A stretch of DNA of 64,000 nucleotides from Marivirga harenae. Lineage in GTDB: Bacteria > Bacteroidota > Bacteroidia > Cytophagales > Cyclobacteriaceae. Position numbers and translations under genes: made by a program. Below the pieces are notes generated by a model. It was not told the origin of the DNA and did no database searches. It saw only the letters and a program-made list of their open reading frames with translations. Positions 39,001-46,421 of the stretch are shown in pieces (the stretch's first letter is position 1; each line of letters begins with the position of its first letter). The DNA lies in NCBI RefSeq assembly GCF_030534335.1, contig NZ_CP130565.1, positions 1,757,501 through 1,821,500 on the forward strand, read 5' to 3'.

Positions 39001-39413
39001 AGTCTGTGCAGAATGCTGTTTATGAGCAAAAAGATCCTTTATTGATTTATAAATTTGAGGGCTTTGAATTGTTCAAGAGGTTTATTGGTAAATTAAATGA
39101 AGATACCAGCTCATTTATGATGAAATTGGATTTGCCAGTGCAGGACAGCTCTCAAGTGCAGGCTGCAGCGCAAAGAAAGCAGCAGCAGAATTATAAAGAA
39201 AGTAAAGAGGAGTCAGGTTCTGTATTAAGCGGAGGTCAAAATAAAAACAGACCACCGGTCGAAAAGCAGATGCCGGCAAAATCTGAAAAAGTTGTGGGAA
39301 GAAATGACCGAGTAACTGTTCAATATCAGGATGGAAGCGTGAAAAAAGACGTGAAATTCAAAACAGTGGAAGAAGATGTTAAAAGTAATAAATGTGTTTT
39401 ATTAGATGAATAA
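36060..39413 (+). CDS. secA: Preprotein translocase ATPase SecA
   Basis: 1117 residues. Motor of the general secretion pathway. Walker A [14 protein letters not shown] near residue 200, Walker B [14 protein letters not shown] near residue 303, [20 protein letters not shown], and helicase motif VI region [14 protein letters not shown] are all present. The Bacteroidota insertions in NBD1 are acidic. The C-terminus ends in VLLDE and lacks the CxCxSGxxxxxC(H/C) zinc-binding tail found in E. coli SecA. Overlaps the SPOR gene by 8 nt. Confidence 0.96.
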   Translation: [1117 protein letters not shown]

Positions 39414-39915
39414 ATTTGGATTCGGCATAGCGTTTTTATTACTAGGTTTTTTTATAGTGGGTTGTATTACCTCTCAACCCACTTCAACAGCTAGTAAATC
39501 TTATAGTGAAGACTTAAGCCAGTATCGTCCAACAGTGGATACTGCCTTTGAGATGGAAAGTGAAAAGAGTAGTTTCAGAAGTACCAGTGAGAATTTCGAA
39601 GCTAATGCGGACGTCACGGCCCTTTTGGACAAAAAGCTTGATACCTTAGCTGAAAATAATAAGGAAATTCGCTACGTAAATGGCTATGCCATACAGATTT
39701 ATAGTGGTAGTAGTAGCGCAGAGGCTTATGAAGCACGGGATACCGCAAGGGTTGTATTGCCTGAAATCAGGACCGATGTAGAATATAAACAGCCGATCTA
39801 TAAAGTTAGAGTAGGCAGATTTACAGAAAGATTAGAGGTGCAGAGAACTTTGCTGAAGTTGAAGCCAAAATTTCCTGATGCTATTTCGGTTCCGCAGCGG
39901 ATTTATATTAATTAG
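39406..39915 (+). CDS. SPOR-domain lipoprotein
   Basis: 169 residues. Lipoprotein signal with Cys near residue 21 (FIVGCITS). A Ser/Thr-rich linker leads to a C-terminal ~75-residue SPOR-like fold (GYAIQIYSGSSSAEAYEARD; then YKVRVGRFTERLEVQRTLLKLK). SPOR domains bind denuded peptidoglycan glycan, usually at the division site. It starts within the last codons of secA (ATGAATAA), so translation is coupled. Confidence 0.85.
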   Translation: MNKFGFGIAFLLLGFFIVGCITSQPTSTASKSYSEDLSQYRPTVDTAFEMESEKSSFRSTSENFEANADVTALLDKKLDTLAENNKEIRYVNGYAIQIYSGSSSAEAYEARDTARVVLPEIRTDVEYKQPIYKVRVGRFTERLEVQRTLLKLKPKFPDAISVPQRIYIN

Positions 39916-39921
39916 ATTTTT

Positions 39922-40186
39922 TAAACCTGACAGGTTTAGCTTTGTTGCCATAGAACAGAAAGGTCGCCAGAGGCGGTAGTCATTTTTCTACTAGGTAGAC
40001 GCTAGTGGAAGGAAATTTCTTCTATTGCCTTTGGTAATGGAGGTGTCAGTGACAAATTTTTTCGCTTTAGCGAAAATCCTTTTGTCTTCTTCCCCGATAA
40101 TGTCGGGGCAGGTTGTTTCTATTGTGGTTAGAAAATAATTTTTGTCAATGCTAGCCTAGGTCGGTGGCACACCGATCGGAACCTAG
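39922..40186. repeat. Cluster of short inverted repeats in a 319-bp spacer
   Basis: No gene is seen between 39916 and 40234. The spacer holds at least seven small hairpins: 39922-39938 (TAAACCTG-A-CAGGTTTA), 39965-39975 (CGCC-AGA-GGCG), 39986-40010 (9-bp stem with one G-T pair), 40044-40054 (TGTCA-G-TGACA), 40059-40076 (TTTTCGCT-TT-AGCGAAAA), 40092-40108 (CCCCGA/TCGGGG) and 40156-40186 (CTAGGT and CGGTG stem with an internal bulge). GC content is locally higher than the flanks. Nature unknown; a mosaic of palindromic intergenic repeats is likely. Confidence 0.75.
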
Positions 40187-40234
40187 AAGTACTTTAAAAA
40201 ATCTCTAGCCTTAGACTTAAAATCAAAACTTAAA

Positions 40235-41428
40235 ATGGATTTAAAATCAGAGATTCAATCACTGGCCAAGTCACAGTTTGAAGAGATAAAGGGGATTCGA
40301 GAGCATTTGCACCGTAATCCTGAATTATCATTTGAAGAGTTTGAAACTGCTAAATTCATCAGTAAAACGCTAAATGACTGGGGAATCGAGCACCAGACCG
40401 GAGTTGCGGATACTGGAACAGTGGTTTTAATCAAAGGGAAAAATCCAGATAAGAAAGTAACAGCCCTACGAGCTGATATTGATGCTCTTCCTATTACAGA
40501 AAAGAATGAAGTGCCTTATAGAAGTCAGAATGTAGGCGTAATGCATGCTTGCGGGCACGATGTGCATACTTCCTCTATGCTCGGGACAGTGAAAATCCTC
40601 AATCATCTTAAAGAGCATTTTGAAGGTACGATCAAGGTGATTTTCCAACCCGGAGAAGAGAAAGTACCTGGTGGTGCTTCCAAAATGATTGAAGAAGGGG
40701 TCCTAAAAAATCCCGATGTCAATAATATAATAGGGCAGCATGTAATGCCTTTGATTGATGCTGGCAAAGTAGGTTTCCGAAGCGGAATGTATATGGCGAG
40801 CACCGATGAATTATATATGAGAATTATTGGAAAAGGAGGACATGGCGCAATGCCTGAATTGAATGTTGATCCTGTCATAATTACTGCACACATATTAGTA
40901 GCATTGCAACAAATAGTGAGTCGCCATTCTAGCCCTAAAGTTCCAACTGTTTTGTCTTTCGGAAAGATTATGGCCGAAGGTGCTACCAATGTAATCCCTA
41001 GTGAAGTGTATTTAGAAGGGACGTTCCGTACCATGGATGAGGAATGGAGAACTGCTGCTCATCAAAAGCTAAGAAAAATGGCTGAGGGAATGGCTGAAAG
41101 TATGGGTGCCAAATGCGAATTAGAGATCAGAAAAGGATATCCATTTTTAGTAAATGAGCCAGAGCTGACCGAAAGAGCAAAGGCCAATGCTATTGAGTTT
41201 TTAGGAGAAGAAAATGTGGAGGATTTAGACTTATGGTTAGCAGCCGAAGACTTTGCTTACTTCTCGCAAGCTACAGATGCATGTTTTTATCGCTTGGGAG
41301 TTAGGAATGAAGCAAAAGGTATTAACTCCTCAGTACATACCCCTACTTTTGATATTGATCCTTTGGCATTGGAGACGGGTATGGGCTTAATGGCTTGGCT
41401 GGCAATTAAGGAGTTGGAAAGCAAGTGA
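40235..41428 (+). CDS. M20-family amidohydrolase (N-acyl-amino-acid or peptide hydrolase)
   Basis: 397 residues. Metal-binding HACGHDVHTSSMLG near residue 108, catalytic/metal Glu in PGEEKVPGGA near residue 144, a dimerisation domain starting at GKGGHGAMPELNVDP, and terminal EDFAYFSQ with HTPTFDID. This is the IAA-amino-acid/hippurate hydrolase-like subgroup (M20D). Cytoplasmic, with no signal peptide. The acyl group cannot be assigned. Last core gene before the accessory island. Confidence 0.92.
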   Translation: MDLKSEIQSLAKSQFEEIKGIREHLHRNPELSFEEFETAKFISKTLNDWGIEHQTGVADTGTVVLIKGKNPDKKVTALRADIDALPITEKNEVPYRSQNVGVMHACGHDVHTSSMLGTVKILNHLKEHFEGTIKVIFQPGEEKVPGGASKMIEEGVLKNPDVNNIIGQHVMPLIDAGKVGFRSGMYMASTDELYMRIIGKGGHGAMPELNVDPVIITAHILVALQQIVSRHSSPKVPTVLSFGKIMAEGATNVIPSEVYLEGTFRTMDEEWRTAAHQKLRKMAEGMAESMGAKCELEIRKGYPFLVNEPELTERAKANAIEFLGEENVEDLDLWLAAEDFAYFSQATDACFYRLGVRNEAKGINSSVHTPTFDIDPLALETGMGLMAWLAIKELESK

Positions 41429-41570
41429 TTATTGCTGATTTCATAACTGTAGATTTATACGTTTATTAAACGTTTAAATATACAGTTCTTAGTTGTATGT
41501 TCTTTAAGGCTTGTTAAAAACCCTTTTTGTTTCCAATTAGATTATTAGTAAGTTTAAAGACATAATAGAT

Positions 41571-41634
41571 ATATAGTCACCAGGGGGTGACTATATTCAC
41601 TTGTTGAACTAAACCGTTTCTTCCTGGAAACGGT
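41571..41634. repeat. Two perfect hairpins left of the IS91-like element
   Basis: Stem one is 11 bp perfect with a 4-nt loop (ATATAGTCACC at 41571-41581, GGTGACTATAT at 41586-41596). Stem two is 8 bp with a 6-nt loop (ACCGTTTC at 41613-41620, GAAACGGT at 41627-41634). They sit just upstream of the recombinase gene and may be the element end or recombinase-binding sites; neither role is proven. Confidence 0.6.
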
Positions 41635-41682
41635 AAAATGAGGTATGATTAAATTGTAATGGTAAACAAACAAGTTACCATT

Positions 41683-42535
41683 ATGAAAACTCAAACAAAA
41701 AGCAATGCTTTAGAGCATCTGAAAAGAGAGCTGGAATTCCGGAATTACAGTTTTCGTACAGTAAATACGTATTGTTCACTGATGTCGCACCTGGCTAAAG
41801 TGAGCAGTTTACCGCTCGAGACCCTCACCCTTTCACAGTTTAAAGATTATCTTCACAAGGTAGTGATAGAAAAAGGCCTCTCAGCCTCTACTGTGAACCA
41901 GTACATCAGTGCATTTAAAATAGTGCAGACCGATGTTTTGGGAAGGGAGTGGGAAGATTTTAAGATTAGACGCCCTAGAAGATCTAAAAGGCTTCCGATC
42001 GTCCTCTCCATTGAGGAAATGGAAAGGCTGATCAATGTCAACGGCAACTTAAAACATAAGGCTATCATTATGTTGGCCTATTCAGCAGGCTTGAGGAGAA
42101 ATGAGCTGTTGAACCTACTACCCGATCATATCGACTCTAAAAGAATGCAGGTGCGGGTCATGCAGGGCAAGGGCAAGAAAGACCGCTATACGTTGCTTTC
42201 CCGAAAAACGCTGGAGGTTACGCCTTTATTATCAAAATGAGCGGCCTAAGAAGTACTTATTTGAACCCCAAAACAGCAAAGGACGTCCTTTGGCTGAAAC
42301 CACTCTGGCTAAAATTGTCAAGAACAAGCTCAAGCTTGCCGGTATTAAAAAGGCGGTATCCTTTCATACCCTGCGCCACACTTTTGCCACGCACCTGTTG
42401 GAGCAAGGCGTGAACTTACGGCTGATACAGCAGTTTATGGGACACACCTCCCTTAAGACCACTACCGTCTATCTACATCTCACCAAGCCAGACCCCGGCA
42501 GTGTTTGCTCCCCGCTAGATAACATGAAAGTTTAA
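41683..42535 (+). pseudogene. Tyrosine recombinase (XerD-like), frameshifted
   Basis: The first frame (from 41683, or 41659) encodes the SAM-like DNA-binding domain (LKRELEFRNYSFRTVNTY) and the first catalytic Arg in [14 protein letters not shown], then runs into TGA at 42238. The second frame is offset and carries [16 protein letters not shown], then [15 protein letters not shown] (His and Arg), [14 protein letters not shown] with the nucleophile Tyr. The frames join near 42214-42220 (net one extra or two missing bases), where the family expects a continuous TLEVLRLYYQ-like stretch. Without repair no full recombinase is made. It precedes the intact transposase gene. Confidence 0.88.
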
Positions 42536-42545
42536 AAATGGGAAG

Positions 42546-43697
42546 ATGGAAAACAAAAGACAGAAAACAGAATTGGCTGATATCTTCATTGAGCACGCAG
42601 CGGATTATTTGAATACCACAAAACTCTGCCTCGTACAAAAGAAAGCCTACCAGGCCATCACCCAATGTCGGAGTGCCTCCATGGGAGGGCATATTAACAG
42701 CTGTGATAATTGTGGGTACAATCAGCAAGCCTACAACTCGTGCAGAAACAGGCACTGCCCCAAATGCCAGTTCATAAGAAAGGCCAAATGGGTCGATAAA
42801 CTGGCTTCAAACCTGCCTGCCACCAAATATTTTCATTTGGTCTTTACCGTGCCTCACTGCTTGAACAAGCTGTTTTATATTAATCAAAAACTGGCCTATG
42901 GTGTGCTTTTTAAAGCAGCGGGTCAATCCTTGATGCAGTGCGCCAAAAACCCAAAGTATCTGGGGGCCATGGCGGGTGCGGTATCCATATTACATACCTG
43001 GGGACAAAACCTGGATTACCACCCGCATATCCATATGATAGTGCCTGCAGGAGGATTGACCGAAGACGGAAGAGAATGGATTCCTTCTAGCCCCAACTAT
43101 TTCTTACCTGTGAAGGTGTTAAGCGCTGTGTTTAGAGGTATTTTACTCAAGCTGCTGGAAGCATCCTTCACGAAGGATCGGTTCAAAATACCTGCAGGCA
43201 CTCACTTTGAACAACTAAAACAGCAATGCTATAAGACCAAATGGGTGGTCTACAGCGAAAAGCCTTTTAAATGCCCTGAAAATCTGATTAATTACTTGGG
43301 CAATTATACCCACAGGGTGGCCATAAGTAACCAACGGATCATGAGCCATCAAAATGGAAAGGTAAGTTTTAATTATAAAGACTACCGATGTGGTGGCTTG
43401 AGAAAAGTGATGAGCCTAGAAGCGGGCGAATTTATCAGAAGGTTCATGCAGCATGTCCTGCCTGAGGGATTTTGCAAAATCAGGTATTTTGGTTTTATGT
43501 CCTTGTCCAACCTTAAACAGGCCAGGGAAGACTGTAACCTTATCATTAATAAAATCACCTACTTCCCTGTGCTAGAAGGGCTCAATGGCATGGAAGTTTA
43601 TCGGCAATTAACAGGGAAGGACCCTGTAGAATGTCCTAAATGCAAGACAAAAGGCATGAAGGCAGTTCCATTACCAAAACAAAAAACACCTGGCTAG
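42546..43697 (+). CDS. IS91-family transposase (zinc ribbon plus HUH nuclease)
   Basis: 383 residues. N-terminal zinc-binding region CDNCGYNQQAYNSCRNRHCPKC (given here in part: CDNCG near residue 53 and CRNRHCPKC near residue 66), the HUH motif HPHIHMIVPAGG near residue 159, and the catalytic-Tyr region YLGNYTHRVAISNQR near residue 252. A CPKC pair closes the protein. It nicks and joins single-stranded DNA for rolling-circle transposition. The frame is intact and complete, so activity is possible. Confidence 0.93.
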   Translation: MENKRQKTELADIFIEHAADYLNTTKLCLVQKKAYQAITQCRSASMGGHINSCDNCGYNQQAYNSCRNRHCPKCQFIRKAKWVDKLASNLPATKYFHLVFTVPHCLNKLFYINQKLAYGVLFKAAGQSLMQCAKNPKYLGAMAGAVSILHTWGQNLDYHPHIHMIVPAGGLTEDGREWIPSSPNYFLPVKVLSAVFRGILLKLLEASFTKDRFKIPAGTHFEQLKQQCYKTKWVVYSEKPFKCPENLINYLGNYTHRVAISNQRIMSHQNGKVSFNYKDYRCGGLRKVMSLEAGEFIRRFMQHVLPEGFCKIRYFGFMSLSNLKQAREDCNLIINKITYFPVLEGLNGMEVYRQLTGKDPVECPKCKTKGMKAVPLPKQKTPG

Positions 43698-43729
43698 TAT
43701 TAAACTGACCGACAGTTCTTTGAAAGATT

Positions 43730-43773
43730 GTAGCTTTAGCAAGAAGCGAAAAAAGCTTCAACAGGAAAGCTAC
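43730..43773. repeat. Nested inverted repeat downstream of the transposase
   Basis: GTAGCTTT (43730-43737) pairs with AAAGCTAC (43766-43773), and GAAGC (43743-43747) with GCTTC (43755-43759) inside it. No T-tract follows, so it is not a typical terminator. It may belong to an origin-type end of the IS91-like element. Confidence 0.5.
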
Positions 43774-43909
43774 GTCTAATTAACAAAGCTTTGTATGAAA
43801 ACAGGCCCTACAAATCAGCACCAAACAGGCAAAAGTTCTGCTATCAATTGGCAAGATGAGGCTTCAGCAGCTAAAGCCAACATACTATGCCCATAGTCCC
43901 ATCGGCTCA

Positions 43910-44028
43910 GTCCAACAACGTTTTATTCATCATTCTTACTGCTCTTAAATCACATTTACAGAAATGGGGATTTTACCTTTTTTTATTTACTTTTAGAGAA
44001 CGATGAATAAAACGCTATAATGTTGTGT
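43910..44028. repeat. Large imperfect inverted repeat in a 425-bp spacer
   Basis: No gene is seen between 43698 and 44122. Arms of 17 bp (43919-43935 and 43998-44014, one mismatch) are flanked by CAACA (43913-43917) and TGTTG (44021-44025). The left edge GTCCAAC fits the RYYYAAC outer core of integron attC sites, but the right edge GTTGTGT deviates from GTTRRRY. The length of about 119 bp is in the attC range. Confidence 0.5.
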
Positions 44029-44086
44029 GTAACATCACAGTCCAATTAAAAGCAAGTACAATCGATACATTTATCATTTAAAACCT

Positions 44087-44094
44087 TATATTTG
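44087..44094 (+). promoter_or_regulatory. Bacteroidota-type -7 element before the AAA ATPase gene
   Basis: TATATTTG fits TAnnTTTG and is 28 nt upstream of the ATG at 44123, so the ATPase/RloB pair has its own promoter. Confidence 0.5.
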
Positions 44095-44122
44095 TAAAAT
44101 ACTTACAGATAATCGATTTAAA

Positions 44123-45379
44123 ATGGTATTGGAAATAAGGATAAGTAATTTTTTCTCAATAAGCGATGAGGTTATTTTAGATTTAAGAGCAGGAACGATT
44201 AAATCAGCAAAAGCTAAATCACTTACCGACAATATATTCAATTACGAAGACATTGAGGTTCTCAAAACGGTTGCTTTATATGGCTCCAATGCATCAGGTA
44301 AAACCAATATTATCAAAGCTATTAGGTTTTGCAATGCTATGGTATATGAATCTCATAAACATAATGAAAACACTATATTTAATTTTTTACCTTTTAAATT
44401 TGATGGCTTTTCAAATAAGCCTTCTTCCTATTTCATAAGATTTGTAGTTAATGAAATAGAATACAAATATTCATTTACCTTAACTAGAACCGAAATCATA
44501 AAGGAAAGCTTATACTATTATCCAAACGGTAGAAAAGCAAAGGTATTTGAAAGAGATGAAAGTGCTGGGGAAAATAAGAGGGGCAAGTACTCATTTGGCA
44601 CATCTGTTATAAAAAGACCATATGATGTTGTAGAAAATACATCAAATAAAACTCTTTATATTTCAAGAGCTAGTCAAATGGATAGAGAAATCCCAAAAGA
44701 AATTTTTAATTTCTTTCATTCTAATTTCATTCTTCATCATGCTAACTATGGAAAAAGTAATATAGGAGAACTAATAAAATCCTACAAAGAGAAATTGTTG
44801 ACCGCTTTGCAATTTGCTGATAGTGACATTGTCGATTTTAAAGTGAATTATAAAAAAGAAGTAGGAAAAAGCTTAAGAGCTAATTTAGATACCGAGGAAG
44901 CATTTTTTGAAGATAATGAACAAGAAAGACTTGAGTTAAAAACTTACCATAAGTACTCTAAAAATATTCCATTTGATTTTAATGAAGAATCTTTAGGAAC
45001 TCAAAAGCTATTTTTAATGATGCTTACTATAATAGATATTGTCAAGAATAATAAAATACTATTAGTAGATGAGATAGAAGATAGCTTGCATCCAAAGATT
45101 GTGGATTACATAATCGATATATTTAATACCGGTTCTAAAGCTCAGTTAATATTTTCTACTCATAATACTAACCTTTTAGATTTAAATAAATTTAGAAAAG
45201 ATCAAATCTGGTTTGTTAATAAAAATGAAAATGGAGGGTCTGACTTATATTCTCTGTATGATTACAGTGATTTTAGAGATACGATGGACCTCGAAAAGGC
45301 TTACCTTCAAGGAAGGTTTGACTCTATTCCAATAGTAAACGATTCAAAAGAAAACTTGCAGTCTATTATAAGTGAATAA
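44123..45379 (+). CDS. AAA15-type ATPase, AbiLi/RloA-like
   Basis: 418 residues. OLD/SMC-like ATPase with Walker A LYGSNASGKTN near residue 50, a long middle helical insertion, the signature region NEESLGTQKLF, Walker B KILLVDEIEDSLHPK near residue 312, and the switch His in FSTHNTNLLDL. This matches COG1106-type ATPases that pair with RloB-like proteins in AbiL-type abortive-infection systems. Opens the module, with a -7 element 28 nt upstream. The RloB start follows the stop directly (TAAATG). Intact frame, unlike its partner. Confidence 0.85.
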   Translation: MVLEIRISNFFSISDEVILDLRAGTIKSAKAKSLTDNIFNYEDIEVLKTVALYGSNASGKTNIIKAIRFCNAMVYESHKHNENTIFNFLPFKFDGFSNKPSSYFIRFVVNEIEYKYSFTLTRTEIIKESLYYYPNGRKAKVFERDESAGENKRGKYSFGTSVIKRPYDVVENTSNKTLYISRASQMDREIPKEIFNFFHSNFILHHANYGKSNIGELIKSYKEKLLTALQFADSDIVDFKVNYKKEVGKSLRANLDTEEAFFEDNEQERLELKTYHKYSKNIPFDFNEESLGTQKLFLMMLTIIDIVKNNKILLVDEIEDSLHPKIVDYIIDIFNTGSKAQLIFSTHNTNLLDLNKFRKDQIWFVNKNENGGSDLYSLYDYSDFRDTMDLEKAYLQGRFDSIPIVNDSKENLQSIISE

Positions 45380-45934
45380 ATGGCAAGGAAAAGAAGACAA
45401 CCAAAAGGTAAAAGAATTAATCCAACTTTATTTGTATTCTGTGAAGGTGAGACAGAGGTTGCATATATTAATTTCCTAAAGTCTCTTTATCGGCTACCAT
45501 CAATACAGATCCATGCTAAGATTGGTGGAAATAATATCACCTCACAGTACATTAAAAATTATAAAAATGGAAAGCCTACACATGAAAAAGACCTCAACTA
45601 TTTAGTTTATGACCTGGATGTTCCTGACTTAATAGATAGACTATCACAAATTGAAGATTGTGAACTATTATTATCAAATCCAGCTATTGAACTATGGTTT
45701 CTTCTTCATTATAAAAATCAAACTTCTCAAATTAATAATCAAAAGTGCTGTAGAGAATTGGAAAATAGAAATAGAGGCTACAATTAAGGATTAATTGATC
45801 CAAAATTAAAAGAAAAACTAACTGGTAAAATTTTTGAAGCAGTTAAAAGAGCTAAAAACCTCCAAGATTATAATAACCCTAGTTCAACGATGTATAAATT
45901 CATTGCAAAACTGGAAGAACTAAAGAATAGTTAA
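45380..45934 (+). pseudogene. RloB-like protein (AbiLii-like), interrupted by an in-frame stop
   Basis: The frame begins at ATG right after the ATPase stop. Residues 1-135 hold the RloB opening with a TOPRIM-like CEGETEVAYINFL near residue 19, YDLDVPDL near residue 75, and SNPAIELWFLLHY. A TAA at 45785-45787 then stops translation. Past it the same frame continues without break for 48 residues (LIDPKLKEKL, then NPSSTMYKFIAKLEE) to a second TAA at 45932-45934, which restores the family's usual end. One base change explains the loss, so it is a recent nonsense mutation, or recoding if the stop is read through. Confidence 0.85.
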
Positions 45935-45940
45935 AAATAC

Positions 45941-45976
45941 ACCCAACACTAAATATAGGTCATTGGGCAAATAGTG
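45941..45976. repeat. Short hairpin after the RloB-like gene
   Basis: Begins 6 nt after the ancestral stop with ACCCAAC. CACTA (45947-45951) pairs with TAGTG (45972-45976), and CCCAA (45942-45946) could alternatively pair with TTGGG (45963-45967). See the cassette-like finding. Confidence 0.4.
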
Positions 45977-46143
45977 CTGTAGCTGAAAATGATTACTTTT
46001 AAGGAAATATTTAGCGAATTGGTGGTTTGGAGTCTTGAAGTGCCCTACGCCCCATATTCTTAACGTAAGGCTTAATTTCTGCTCTATTCGATACATACAA
46101 TCAAAAAAATTATCCGTAGTTTCTCATTTTCAGCGAAAAGTAG

Positions 46144-46151
46144 TAACTTTG
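46144..46151 (+). promoter_or_regulatory. Bacteroidota-type -7 element before mazE
   Basis: TAACTTTG fits TAnnTTTG and lies 24 nt upstream of the mazE ATG. Toxin-antitoxin autoregulation would act here. Confidence 0.5.
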
Positions 46152-46175
46152 TAATTACACAAAAGAAAGGGAATT

Positions 46176-46421
46176 ATGGAAGTTTCGGTTGTACAGATAG
46201 GGAATTCTAAAGGAATAAGATTTAGTAAGACTATTTTAGAGAAATATAATATTAAAGATAAGGTTGATCTGATTTTAGAAAAAGGACAGATCATCATAAA
46301 ACCTCTTTCAATACCGCGAAAAGGGTGGGAGAAGGCATTTAAGGAAATGTCTGACAATAAGGATGACAGTTTACTATTTAACGATGTGTTCGAGGATGAA
46401 AACCTAAACGAATGGAAATAA
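46176..46421 (+). CDS. mazE: MazE-like antitoxin (AbrB/SpoVT fold)
   Basis: 81 residues. N-terminal swapped-hairpin DNA-binding domain VVQIGNSKGIRFSKTILEKY and VDLILEKGQIIIKP, then an acidic tail (DNKDDSLLFNDVFEDEN) that would occupy the toxin groove. Ends in a 10-nt overlap with mazF. Likely autoregulates its own operon and neutralises MazF. Confidence 0.9.
   Translation: MEVSVVQIGNSKGIRFSKTILEKYNIKDKVDLILEKGQIIIKPLSIPRKGWEKAFKEMSDNKDDSLLFNDVFEDENLNEWK

Larger units (their letters stand above)
41571..43773 (+). mobile_element. IS91-like element with tyrosine recombinase and HUH transposase (ends approximate)
   Basis: The two genes, a tyrosine recombinase (disrupted) and an IS91-type transposase, lie 10 nt apart in one direction, an arrangement I know from IS91-related elements. 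IS91 elements move by rolling-circle replication, do not leave target duplications and lack terminal inverted repeats, so the ends cannot be fixed from this sequence alone. Limits given here run from the left hairpins to the structured region after the transposase. GC content inside is visibly higher than in flanking core genes, consistent with recent arrival. Confidence 0.6.

Noticed and set aside
41683-42535. Integron integrase (IntI) reading of the tyrosine recombinase
   Set aside because: No IntI-specific extra patch was seen between the catalytic boxes, the gene is adjacent to an IS91-type transposase, and it points into that gene. An IS-linked recombinase is the better call.
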